Source: a bacterium
GTDB lineage: Bacteria; Patescibacteriota; Andersenbacteria; UBA10190
NCBI GenBank assembly: GCA_027624555.1
Contig: JAQBWN010000006.1
Coordinates: 1 to 33,929 of the forward strand
DNA length: 33,929 nucleotides
Direction: 5' to 3'
This document shows positions 6,911-14,632 of this stretch, in pieces. Positions within the stretch are counted from its first letter, which is position 1; each line of letters begins with the position of its first letter. The notes beneath the pieces are model-generated. The model had not been told where the DNA came from. It did no database searches and was given only the letters and a program-made list of their open reading frames with translations. Both the position numbers and the translations under genes were made by a program.

Positions 6911-8998
6911 ATGAAGCGAGAGCAAATCATACCTTCTGCCGAAGAACTCATACTCTGTAAGGACCCTTCCATAGTATGCGAAACATACCTTTTTGACCCA
7001 GCACAAGGCGAAGAAAAACTTGGATTCCTTTTTGCTGCAGGTGAAACGGAAGACCGAGGGGGAATTGGGAAGCCGCTCCTCGATACTGTTATAACCGCAA
7101 TTCAGCGCGAATATTATCGAGAACCAACGCGTTCTGCTTCCGCCAGCTTTGAAATGGCACTCCACCAAGCAAATTTGATTCTTTACGATTCAGCGGAATC
7201 TGGTATTAAAGACTGGATGGGTCATTTTCATGTTGCGATAGGTGTTGTTGCGGGAAATGAGCTTCATTTAAGCGTAGCTGGGGCAGGAGCTGTATTTTTG
7301 GCTCGCAAAACGGTTGTTACGAATATTTCCCATGGCATATCGCACTTCCCGATTACCGACCCCCTAAAAACATTTTCACAGGTAGCCACTGGCGACATAC
7401 TCGAGAGAGATACTATATTCTTGACATCATCAACATTCGATTCCGTATTTCGTTCCGTTGATGTGGGTAGGTTTGCACTTGAACATTCAGCATCTACTAT
7501 AGCTGCAAGGCTAGAAGGACTATACCTCGACCAAGGGCATCGTATTCCGCTTGCAACTACGGTGGTAACCCTTCTTCCGCAATATGTATCTGAACCTAAA
7601 AAAGAAATTCCTTCCCCAGCAAGAAAAACACATGAAAATGCAGCAAATGCAAAGCTTGCGCCGCGGGTTCCCCTTATTGTGAAGCGGTCTTTCATACAAC
7701 AGGCAATTCTACTTTTCGTGTCAATTATTTCTCATACATTTTTAAGCTTAAAAACATGGGTATGGCCAGTAGTAAAAAACGGGTCAAAAGGAGTGGTAAA
7801 CAAAATCCCCTCGCTTAGCATTCCACGACCCTCTCCTCAAAATGCAAAGAAGTGGGCTATGTCGCTACCCGCATCAAGTAAAATGTTTGCAATTATTGCA
7901 GTAATACTCCTTGTCGCACTTGGGGCAAGCCTGGTACTTCTGCAAAAAAAACGCGCATCCGATCAAGTTATTGAACAAGCAAGTCAGCGACTTCACGAAG
8001 CCCGCACAAAAGTAGACGCTGCAAAAACCGCGCTCATATATGACAATCGCGAGCAAGCAAGCGGTTTACTGGAGGACGCGAAACTCCTCACTACAGAATT
8101 ACAGAAAGGAACATTATATGCGGAAGAAACAAAAGTTCTTACTGCAGATATTCAAACACAACAAGATAGGCTGCAAAAAATATTTAGAAGTGGAAGCGTT
8201 AATTCGCGTGCTGTTGGAGACTTTGCGGAGCATACGAAAAACACTCCCCCAAAACACATTTATTTTGTAAATAATGTGCTCTATGCCGTACAGCACAATA
8301 CAAACACCATTATTAAAATGGGATTAGACGGCAAAAGTGAGATAGCTCACCAAACAACAGCAGGTATAGGATTTATTACTGGCGGAAGTGCACAAAATTC
8401 TGACAAAACTATTGTGTTTTATACTGACAGCAACGGTATTGCGCTTTTTGATACAAAAGATAATTCTCTTACTGCACAAGACATCACCGTGCCAGGAGAC
8501 AAACCAGCAATTACAACCATATCCGTATTTGGAAACCGACTCTACGTATACGACTCCTCCCTAAAGAACATCCTTGCATTTAACAAAACGCTTCGAGGAT
8601 ATTCTGGTGGAACGCCTTGGATTACTGATGAGCAAGCAAAAACAAGCGATATTACCAGCCTCGCAATAGATGGAAATATTTTTGCACTTGCAAACAGTGG
8701 TGAAATTTCAAAACTATTTCGAGGAGAAAAAGCTGACTTCACGCAGGCGAAAATAGATCCGCCTCTCTCTTCTGCGTTGAAAATAATCACATCAGATACC
8801 ATGCAAAATCTGTACGTGCTTGATGTAAGCAATAAACGAGTAGTTATTTTTTCTAAAAATGGCGCACTTATTCGACAGATGTTTTTAGATGAGATGTCGT
8901 CGCTTTCTGATATTGCAATATCCCCAGACGAACTACGTTTATATGCGTTAGATGGAACAAAGGTTACAGAAATACCGTTGGTGGAGGAAACAGAATAG
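6911..8998 (+). CDS. PP2C-like domain, membrane helix, coiled coil and beta-propeller protein
   Basis: 695 aa from the ATG at 6911 (an in-frame GTG at 6893 overlaps the -10 box). The N-terminal ~220 residues resemble a PPM/PP2C phosphatase fold, but metal-binding positions look lost: AAGETED where VADGMGG is usual, and TSSTFD where CSDGLT is usual. A single membrane helix (IIAVILLVALGASLVLL) follows a basic linker, then a coiled coil (EQASQRLHEARTKVDAAKT), then a repeat region of NHL/six-bladed propeller type to the C-terminus (ISVFGNRLYVYD, ITSLAIDGNIFALAN, MQNLYVLDVSNKRVVIFSKN). The likely topology is a cytoplasmic pseudo-phosphatase sensing domain and an exported propeller. Function unknown. 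Confidence 0.6.
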   Translation: MKREQIIPSAEELILCKDPSIVCETYLFDPAQGEEKLGFLFAAGETEDRGGIGKPLLDTVITAIQREYYREPTRSASASFEMALHQANLILYDSAESGIKDWMGHFHVAIGVVAGNELHLSVAGAGAVFLARKTVVTNISHGISHFPITDPLKTFSQVATGDILERDTIFLTSSTFDSVFRSVDVGRFALEHSASTIAARLEGLYLDQGHRIPLATTVVTLLPQYVSEPKKEIPSPARKTHENAANAKLAPRVPLIVKRSFIQQAILLFVSIISHTFLSLKTWVWPVVKNGSKGVVNKIPSLSIPRPSPQNAKKWAMSLPASSKMFAIIAVILLVALGASLVLLQKKRASDQVIEQASQRLHEARTKVDAAKTALIYDNREQASGLLEDAKLLTTELQKGTLYAEETKVLTADIQTQQDRLQKIFRSGSVNSRAVGDFAEHTKNTPPKHIYFVNNVLYAVQHNTNTIIKMGLDGKSEIAHQTTAGIGFITGGSAQNSDKTIVFYTDSNGIALFDTKDNSLTAQDITVPGDKPAITTISVFGNRLYVYDSSLKNILAFNKTLRGYSGGTPWITDEQAKTSDITSLAIDGNIFALANSGEISKLFRGEKADFTQAKIDPPLSSALKIITSDTMQNLYVLDVSNKRVVIFSKNGALIRQMFLDEMSSLSDIAISPDELRLYALDGTKVTEIPLVEETE

Positions 8999-8999
8999 G

Positions 9000-9040
9000 A
9001 TCCCCCGTCGCCCCGCCAGATGGCGGAGGCTATGGGGGAT
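9000..9040. repeat. 41-bp palindrome, family 1 (second copy)
   Basis: ATCCCCCGTCGCCCCGCCA / TGGCGGAGGCTATGGGGGAT, differing from the copy at 5190-5229 by one substitution and one extra loop base. It starts 1 nt after the stop codon of the preceding gene. Confidence 0.75.
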
Positions 9041-9057
9041 TATAGCTATCTTTATGC

Positions 9058-9077
9058 ACAGGCTTCGCCTGTTTATT
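9058..9077 (+). terminator. Weak plus-strand hairpin terminator
   Basis: ACAGGC-ttc-GCCTGT followed by TTATTAATT, 60 nt after the PP2C-like gene. Short stem and imperfect T-tract. Confidence 0.35.
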
Positions 9078-9089
9078 AATTCTGAGTAT

Positions 9090-9128
9090 AAAAAAAGCGG
9101 GCAAGTATCATTAACTGATACTCACCCG
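9090..9128 (-). terminator. Rho-independent terminator of the zinc-ribbon gene
   Basis: Minus strand CGGGTGAGTATCA-gttaa-TGATACTTGCCCG stem followed by a T-run. Confidence 0.8.
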
Positions 9129-9157
9129 TTGTGGCTTTGAAGCCGTTTGTTCGCTCG

Positions 9158-9544
9158 TTAATCGCCATCCACAATATCCAGAGTGGAGATTTTTCGCTCA
9201 GATGTATCCTCTAATTCGCCTGAGCAATTAGCACACAGATCTCTCGGATATTCCACTTCCTCAGGACATTGACGACACTGCGCAGGTGCGCTGATTCGTG
9301 CGTAGCACTGGCTCGTGTGATCGTTAAAATGCTCATTTGAAGCCTCTATGGTCAAAAAACAAACAGAGCAACAATGGTACCCTTCCATCTCGGTCAGGCG
9401 CAGTTGCATCGCCCACGCCACTCGCGTGAGCATTGGACTACCTAACCACTTATTAACCAGTCGACAAACATGCCGATGGCACCCGAAACGAAGTGCAACT
9501 CGCAGATACGCAGAAACAACCAAACTAACAAAAAAACTCAACAT
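9158..9544 (-). CDS. Small putative zinc-binding protein, unknown
   Basis: 128 aa from the ATG at 9544, chosen because AAAAGGAAG lies 6-14 nt upstream; an in-frame ATG at 9592 sits at the predicted transcription start. The N-terminus is hydrophobic (MLSFFVSLVVSAYLRVAL). The C-terminal half has four Cys pairs or Cys/His clusters: CCSVC with a following H-x3-H (C2H2-like), then CRQC and CANC (zinc-ribbon-like). No known family recognised. It is a single-gene unit with a perfect consensus promoter and its own terminator, unlike most genes here. Confidence 0.55.
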   Translation of the reverse strand: MLSFFVSLVVSAYLRVALRFGCHRHVCRLVNKWLGSPMLTRVAWAMQLRLTEMEGYHCCSVCFLTIEASNEHFNDHTSQCYARISAPAQCRQCPEEVEYPRDLCANCSGELEDTSERKISTLDIVDGD

Positions 9545-9597
9545 TCTCAATCTTCCTTTTAAATTTTGCGTTGTACAGTCAAAACTACCCAATCATC

Positions 9598-9626
9598 ATT
9601 ATATGCCTATATGTCTAATTTGTCAA
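9598..9626 (-). promoter_or_regulatory. Perfect consensus sigma70 promoter
   Basis: Minus strand TTGACA (9621-9626), 17-nt spacer, TATAAT (9598-9603). It drives the 128-aa zinc-binding protein with a leader of about 47 nt. It overlaps the last codons of the Clp-like gene. Confidence 0.8.
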
Positions 9627-11233
9627 GTCTTTGTTGGATTTATGCGTATTTTACCACCGGGAACCACTTTCCCCTGCCGGATTATGTCTAGCGCCTTATT
9701 TTCGACGGTTGTGTGGATTACACCGTCCATAGCATGCGCGCCAGATTGTTCGCTGTACCCGTGCTGAGCTATATGCGCTATTAACTCGTCTGTTATATCT
9801 AAAGAAACATCGTGCTCTATTTGCAGATTTCCGTTTAGCCGAGCGAGCTTGCGCCTGGCAATTTCTTGGACATGTTCTTCAGACAACGGCACAAACGTAA
9901 CAACTCCATCAAAACTTTCCAGTAACTCCGTTGAACAAACGTCTTCAGGCTTGCTAGAAGTTGTCGCAATAACGATCATGTGCGTTGTAAAGTATTTTCT
10001 CCCATACGCATCTAAGATATAGCCGTTTGTAAGCGCAGATAAAATTTCTCCATGGGCTTGTTCACTTACCTCAGAAAAGTTTTCTAAAAACAAGACGCAT
10101 GCTGGGTGTTCAGTAATTATTTTAGAAAATTCACCCACTGCGAAATTTGCCATATTTACAGAAATCATGAATTGCTTAGATCCAAAATATAGCTGTGCCA
10201 TAGCACAAGCAGTTTCCCTCTTCCCAACTCCACTGGGGCCACTAAGTAGCAAAGATAGTAACGAGCGGTTTGGCGATGAGTTGCTTTGTGCCCGAATACA
10301 TGCGTTATGAATTTCTTTTTTGGCGCGTTCTTGGTTGACTATATGCCGACCGAGTGCTTCTCGGATATTCATGCGATGCGCTTCATACAGCCGCTTCGCA
10401 TCAACGCCCAATATTCTAAACACATGATTGTCGACATGGTGCGTCTGTAACACTTTTTCGTGCGCCAGTTCTTGAAGTATTTGGACCGCGCGCTTGGGAT
10501 ACGGAATGAGAGGCGAAATACTTTCGGATTTCGAGATCACGCGTTCCAGCAATTCTTGCGATATATTACGATACCGCGAAGTAAGAAATTCTTTTGTTTG
10601 AGCGCTATCTAGCCCTCTAATATGTATTTTCTCAACATAGTGTGCGAGCTTTTCGTTTGCCGCTATAAACTCCCTGTACTCTTCGTCAGAAAGAATCGTA
10701 ATAGTATTCATGTACGGTGAAGCAAAAAACGGATACAACACATCTTCTGCGCTCATCTTATAATTCCCCGCAAATACACCCTCCATACCGCTTAAAACTG
10801 CGATATTCATTCCTGAACGCTCCATTTGGGATACTACATTCTCGAGTGCGTGAAGTTGCTCTACGCCTTGAGCCGCACCGCTTAGCAACTCATCTATATG
10901 TACAAATAAAACACGCTTGCCGTTGAGCTTAATGTGCGCACGCTTGGTATGAATCCGGCTCGCTACTTCTTTTGCAATGCCTACGCTTCCCACACCTTTT
11001 TGCCCTACCAATGCAACGTTTGCATTTGCGCGCCGTGCAAGAGATGCAATAATTTTTGCGGTTTCTTCTGCGTATCCAAACGCGTTATCCCATATGTCCC
11101 CATAAGGGACGTGGTGAAAGTGATCTACGTATAATACAAAAAAATATCGCTCAATTTCGTGCAAGTAAAAACGCAGGGCAAATAAGATCCGTTTCGGTAT
11201 TGGCAATATATAAGAATAAAAATACCCCTCCAT
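9623..11233 (-). CDS. Clp-like double-AAA protein with eroded ATPase motifs
   Basis: 536 aa from the ATG at 11233. The architecture follows ClpA/B/C: two AAA+ modules and a ClpB D2-small C-terminal domain (GYSEQSGAHAMDGVIHTTVE), but no Clp N-domain. Key motifs are altered. D1 Walker A is GQKGVGSVG (77-85) instead of GxPGVGKT, though a Walker B-like HIDEL (112-116) remains. D2 Walker A is GPSGVGKRE (332-340), losing the Mg-binding Thr. D2 Walker B reads LFLENF instead of LLLDEI. The sensor-2 GAR is GAH (498-500). The N-terminus (about 5-35) is hydrophobic and aromatic, suggesting membrane contact. It is probably a non-hydrolysing Clp relative of scaffold or adaptor type. A GTG at 11272 lies inside the rplL terminator and is rejected as start. 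Confidence 0.65.
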   Translation of the reverse strand: MEGYFYSYILPIPKRILFALRFYLHEIERYFFVLYVDHFHHVPYGDIWDNAFGYAEETAKIIASLARRANANVALVGQKGVGSVGIAKEVASRIHTKRAHIKLNGKRVLFVHIDELLSGAAQGVEQLHALENVVSQMERSGMNIAVLSGMEGVFAGNYKMSAEDVLYPFFASPYMNTITILSDEEYREFIAANEKLAHYVEKIHIRGLDSAQTKEFLTSRYRNISQELLERVISKSESISPLIPYPKRAVQILQELAHEKVLQTHHVDNHVFRILGVDAKRLYEAHRMNIREALGRHIVNQERAKKEIHNACIRAQSNSSPNRSLLSLLLSGPSGVGKRETACAMAQLYFGSKQFMISVNMANFAVGEFSKIITEHPACVLFLENFSEVSEQAHGEILSALTNGYILDAYGRKYFTTHMIVIATTSSKPEDVCSTELLESFDGVVTFVPLSEEHVQEIARRKLARLNGNLQIEHDVSLDITDELIAHIAQHGYSEQSGAHAMDGVIHTTVENKALDIIRQGKVVPGGKIRINPTKT

Positions 11234-11265
11234 AGAAATTATGGTAAGTATAACACGGAGGATAC

Positions 11266-11295
11266 AAAACACCCCGCTGTATGAGCGGGGTGTTT
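11266..11295 (-). terminator. Strong terminator after rplL
   Basis: AAACACCCCGCT-catac-AGCGGGGTGTTTT on the minus strand, about 50 nt past rplL. Also symmetrical on the plus strand. Confidence 0.8.
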
Positions 11296-11347
11296 GCGAC
11301 TTGGATCCCGGCTCACGGGCTGGGATGACATTGAAGTGACTTGCGGT

Positions 11348-11758
11348 CTACTTTAATGTCACTTTTGCGCCAGCTTCTTCTAGCTTTTTCTTCATTTCTT
11401 CTGCATCTGCTTTTGGAACATTTTCCTTAATTACTGCAGGTGCTTTATCAACGAGGTCTTTTGCATCTTTCAACCCCATTTGAGTTAACTCTCGAACTGC
11501 TTTAATAACAGCGATTTTCTGAGCGCCCGCTTCTGTAACTTCAACAGTGAACGAAGTTTTTTCTTCCGCTGCTCCTGCATCTGCTCCTGCTGCTGGGCCT
11601 GCGGCCATCATCATTGCTGGTGCTGCTGCAGAAACTCCGAATTTATCCTCAAGTACGTGTACAAGTTCAGATAAATCGAGTACAGACATTTCTTCAATTT
11701 GCTTTACGATTGCCGTAAACTTTTCCGGCACAACTTGTGGTTCTTTTTCGTCAGACAT
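11348..11758 (-). CDS. rplL: Ribosomal protein bL12 (L7/L12)
   Basis: 136 aa, slightly longer than the usual 120-125 because of an acidic N-terminal extension. The N-terminal dimerisation helix has [19 protein letters not shown], the hinge is Ala/Gly rich ([18 protein letters not shown]), and the C-terminal factor-binding domain has [20 protein letters not shown]. It forms the stalk with L10 and sits 16 nt after rplJ. Confidence 0.97.
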   Translation of the reverse strand: MSDEKEPQVVPEKFTAIVKQIEEMSVLDLSELVHVLEDKFGVSAAAPAMMMAAGPAAGADAGAAEEKTSFTVEVTEAGAQKIAVIKAVRELTQMGLKDAKDLVDKAPAVIKENVPKADAEEMKKKLEEAGAKVTLK

Positions 11759-11774
11759 AGGAATATTATTATGA

Positions 11775-12299
11775 TTAAGATTTAATTTTCTGATCTGCTA
11801 TTGCCTGCAATACGAGTACAGTAGCTCTTGGTACGCCAGATAAGACTTGCGCCATGCCTCGCATAGGCCCTGCAAGAACTCCAGCCAACTGACCGAGTAA
11901 CTCTTGTCTGCCTGGTAATGCAGCAAGTGCAGATATATCACTTGAACTGATTTCTTTCCCTTCGAGCAACCCTGCAACTAATCGCAGGTTTGCTTTTCCT
12001 TTTGCAAATGCAAAGAGCACTTTTGCAGGAGACACTCCGTCTTTCCCTGTAATGACTGCCATTTGGCCTTCATGTTCCATTGGGTTAAACGTAAGCTTCG
12101 CACCTGATAGCGCAATTGAAAGAAGCCGTTTTGGCACAACGCGCATTTCGCATCCTGCCTCATACAACTTCGTGCGCAACTCATTTACATCCACCACATT
12201 AAGCTTATCGTACGCAAGAAATACTGCGCTGGTTGCACCAGACATTGTATCCCCTACTTCCGATACGCGCGTTTCTTTTTGTTGTCGTGTAAGTGGCAT
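11775..12299 (-). CDS. rplJ: Ribosomal protein uL10
   Basis: 174 aa. Stalk base that binds 23S rRNA and L12 dimers. Start region [15 protein letters not shown], conserved [11 protein letters not shown] (family: VVKNTLxxxA) and a C-terminal helix for L12 ([19 protein letters not shown]). First gene of rplJL, preceded by a leader of about 110 nt and its own promoter. No Shine-Dalgarno is visible before the ATG. Confidence 0.95.
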   Translation of the reverse strand: MPLTRQQKETRVSEVGDTMSGATSAVFLAYDKLNVVDVNELRTKLYEAGCEMRVVPKRLLSIALSGAKLTFNPMEHEGQMAVITGKDGVSPAKVLFAFAKGKANLRLVAGLLEGKEISSSDISALAALPGRQELLGQLAGVLAGPMRGMAQVLSGVPRATVLVLQAIADQKIKS

Positions 12300-12411
12300 A
12301 TTTAATTTAGATTAGGGCCATCGTGACGGTAGATATTTTAAAACAGTAGAAGCCTGCAATAAATTATCCTGCAAAGGTCTTACGTTGTGTGCCCTTGGTC
12401 TTTGGATGACT
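12300..12411 (-). promoter_or_regulatory. rplJ 5' leader, possible L10 autoregulatory leader
   Basis: An untranslated leader of about 110 nt precedes rplJ. rplJL leaders in many bacteria fold into an L10-binding kink-turn structure. Here ACGTAAGACC and the short CCTTTGCAGG hairpin could belong to such a fold, but I cannot establish the consensus structure by eye. Confidence 0.3.
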
Positions 12412-12417
12412 GAACTA

Positions 12418-12446
12418 TGTATAGAATATATTAAGCAATTTTGCAA
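12418..12446 (-). promoter_or_regulatory. Promoter of rplJL
   Basis: Minus strand TTGCAA (12441-12446), 17-nt spacer, TATACA (12418-12423). Confidence 0.5.
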
Positions 12447-12452
12447 GCGTAG

Positions 12453-12477
12453 CTCCCCTCCCCTTGAAAAAGGGGGA
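12453..12477. repeat. CTCCCC/GGGGAG inverted repeat
   Basis: CTCCCCTCCCCTT-gaaa-AAGGGGGAG. It has a GC-rich stem without a T-tract, and lies between mltG and the rplJ promoter. It resembles the CCCTCTCCC arms of the palindrome at 19925-19974. Confidence 0.45.
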
Positions 12478-12491
12478 GAGAACGACGTCGC

Positions 12492-12534
12492 AAGCTAATG
12501 CAGCTAACGAAGCTATAAGCTAATGAAGCTATTG
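12492..12534. repeat. 9-bp tandem repeat AAGCTAAYG (copy A, after mltG)
   Basis: Units AAGCTAATG, CAGCTAACG, AAGCTAT, AAGCTAATG and AAGCTATTG run from the intergenic region into the mltG stop codon. The same unit occurs inside prmC at 30286-30330. Confidence 0.7.
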
Positions 12535-13539
12535 TAGGTATTTCACCTTATTCCGATTATGCTCGTCGTTGGTTTTTGCAAATATGGTCGTTCCGTCTTT
12601 GGCCGTTAAATAATAGTAATATTCTGACGCTTCTGGCCGAATAGCTGCAAGAATCGCCGTTAACCCCGGATTATTAATGGGTGTTGGCGGAAGGCCTCGA
12701 TATTTTCTCGTGTTATACGGCGAATCCAGCGCCAAGTCTTGAACCGTGAGCTCCCCATTTTTTTCTACAATATATTCAAGCGTTGCGTCTACATACAGCC
12801 CTTCACCCTCGCTAATCCTTTTCCATAACACGCCTGCTACCATGACCATGTCTTTTTCGGTTTGCACTTCTTTTTCTAAAATACTTGCCATATTTATTAT
12901 TTCATCAAGTGTTTTGCCCTGCCTTATTATTTCTTCACGAAGATTTTCTGGTATTTTTTTATCAAAATTTCCCAGCATGCGCATGATTACATCCTCAGGT
13001 GAATCGTCTGGCGTTATCCTGTATGTGTCTGGAAACAAATATCCCTCCAAGCTTCTCCCGCTTTGTAGTCCCCGTAAGAACGAAAACTTTTCTGCGTATT
13101 TGCCGACGGTCGCCTCATTAAGAAATTCGCTAGATGGTTTCCCTGTTCTGTCTGCGAAGCGCGCTGCGATTTGCGCTACGGTAAAACCCTCAGGGAATGT
13201 CACGGAAAATTCTTTCGTTTGCACATCGCCGCTTGCGAACCTCTTCACTACTTCAGAAATCTTCTCACCCTTTTCCACGTGATAGATTCCTGCTTGAATT
13301 TTTGCGGCAGCGTTGTCTTTCCTGCCATAAAATTTCCAAGGAATTGTTCTGTCTGAAATTCCTTCGTCCACTAAATTTCTCCATATTTCTGCTGCACTTT
13401 TACCCTTCTCAATTTCAATATCTCCGGTTTTTTGAATAACTCCACTCCCCCAAACAAGTCGAAAAATAAATAACCCAACAATACTTGTGATTACTAAAGA
13501 TGTAATGCTGAATTTTTTCGTGTTTGTAATCGCTATCAT
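12529..13539 (-). CDS. mltG: Endolytic murein transglycosylase MltG
   Basis: 336 aa. One N-terminal membrane helix (about 10-30), a LysM-like region, then the YceG domain. Catalytic Glu222 lies in ASILEKE, with SLEGYLFPDTY (163-173) and SPYNTRKYRGLPPTPINNPG downstream, all diagnostic. It cleaves nascent glycan strands near the membrane. The start overlaps the manC stop by 4 nt (ATGA). The stop codon lies in the 9-bp repeat tract. Confidence 0.95.
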   Translation of the reverse strand: MIAITNTKKFSITSLVITSIVGLFIFRLVWGSGVIQKTGDIEIEKGKSAAEIWRNLVDEGISDRTIPWKFYGRKDNAAAKIQAGIYHVEKGEKISEVVKRFASGDVQTKEFSVTFPEGFTVAQIAARFADRTGKPSSEFLNEATVGKYAEKFSFLRGLQSGRSLEGYLFPDTYRITPDDSPEDVIMRMLGNFDKKIPENLREEIIRQGKTLDEIINMASILEKEVQTEKDMVMVAGVLWKRISEGEGLYVDATLEYIVEKNGELTVQDLALDSPYNTRKYRGLPPTPINNPGLTAILAAIRPEASEYYYYLTAKDGTTIFAKTNDEHNRNKVKYLQ

Positions 13540-14603
13540 AAATATTCTTTTTTATTATCCTGCTCAAGGCGCTGTACTACGTCTTTCACTTTCTGAGAAC
13601 TCGCGCTATCTGTTATTAGTACAGCGTTCTCCGTAACAACTACAATAGTTTCGCTCATCCCAATCATCGAGACAGCTTTGTTCGTAGTATTGTAAATGTA
13701 ATTATTCTGACTATCTACGTGCACATGATGCCCATGGGGCATATGATCGCCATCTGTTCCAAATAGTTGCTTTACCACTGCCCAACTTCCAACATCGCTC
13801 CACCCATAATCTCCTGTAACTGCAATTATATTTGGCGTGCGTTCATTTAAGGCATAGTCGATAGCAATTTTTGGTATATTTGCATACACCGTAGCTGCCT
13901 CATCTGGGCCCTGCTCTTGTAATACACGGGCATATTCAAGAATATCTTTATACAATTCTGGAGCATACGTCTGCAATTCTTGCAAGAGAAAATTTGGCGT
14001 TACGCACATGTACCCGATATTCCAGTAGTACGTTCCGTCGAGCACGTAATGTTTCGCTGTTTCTTCGTCCGGCTTTTCCTTGAAAGAATCGATTGTAAAC
14101 ACATCGTCGAGCCCCTCTACTTTCGCACCCATCTTCATATACCCAAACCCTGTTTCCGGAGTAGTTGGCGTATGGCCAATAATGACGATGCGAGTAGGAT
14201 CTTTTTCAATAAGCTGGCGCATTGTTACTAAATCTTTCAATAACTCTTCTTCGTTTGTAAACACATGGTCTGCCCACAAAAAAAGTGTCGGCTCATCGCC
14301 TTTTTTAAGTCTTTCCAACTGTATTGCTGTTGCCGCAAATGCAGGGCCCGTTTCTCTTCTCTCTGGTTCTAAAAAAACATTTGCAGCTGTAATGCCTGGC
14401 AACAGTTGCTGTATTTTTTCTTGATACTGCGCAGTTGTAGCAATATATATATTTTCTTTTTGGGTAAGCTGCGCTGCACGATCATACGTGTGTTCAAAGA
14501 GAGTCTTGCCCGTTCCTAAATCCAAAAATTGCTTCGGAAGATTCTTGCGAGACAACGGCCACAGCCTTGACCCGCCTCCGCCTGCCATAATAACGATATT
14601 CAT
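13536..14603 (-). CDS. manC: Mannose-1-phosphate guanylyltransferase
   Basis: 355 aa from the ATG at 14603; an in-frame GTG at 14624 is less likely. Makes GDP-mannose from GTP and mannose-1-phosphate for surface glycans. The nucleotidyltransferase signature MAGGGGSRLWPLSRKNLPKQ is at residues 6-25; FLEPERRETGPAFAATA, NIGYMC, and the VTGDYGWSDVGSW motif near the end of the catalytic domain also match. There is a short beta-helix C-terminus and no phosphomannose isomerase domain. A likely -10 (TATTAC, 14611-14616) ends 7 nt before the ATG. Confidence 0.93.
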   Translation of the reverse strand: MNIVIMAGGGGSRLWPLSRKNLPKQFLDLGTGKTLFEHTYDRAAQLTQKENIYIATTAQYQEKIQQLLPGITAANVFLEPERRETGPAFAATAIQLERLKKGDEPTLFLWADHVFTNEEELLKDLVTMRQLIEKDPTRIVIIGHTPTTPETGFGYMKMGAKVEGLDDVFTIDSFKEKPDEETAKHYVLDGTYYWNIGYMCVTPNFLLQELQTYAPELYKDILEYARVLQEQGPDEAATVYANIPKIAIDYALNERTPNIIAVTGDYGWSDVGSWAVVKQLFGTDGDHMPHGHHVHVDSQNNYIYNTTNKAVSMIGMSETIVVVTENAVLITDSASSQKVKDVVQRLEQDNKKEYL

Positions 14604-14619
14604 AGGTGTAGTAATACGA

Positions 14620-14625
14620 TACACT
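14620..14625 (+). promoter_or_regulatory. -10 element of the CAP-domain gene, divergent from manC
   Basis: TACACT ends 7 nt before the ATG at 14633, predicting a leaderless mRNA. The manC -10 candidate on the other strand lies at 14611-14616, giving a compact divergent promoter. Confidence 0.4.
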
Positions 14626-14632
14626 AGTGCCT

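Noticed and set aside
9598-9626. Prophage or insertion sequence around the consensus promoter near 9.6 kb
   Set aside because: No transposase, integrase or phage gene is found in the window; one strong promoter is not enough evidence.
11233-11272. GTG start for the Clp-like gene at 11272
   Set aside because: It lies inside the rplL terminator and before an extended -10 element (TGTTATACT); the ATG at 11233 fits better.
12492-12534. CRISPR-like array
   Set aside because: Units are 9 bp without spacers and the same unit occurs inside prmC; no cas genes are present.
12746-13282. 178-codon plus-strand open frame
   Set aside because: It lies antisense within mltG, whose full set of catalytic motifs is intact.
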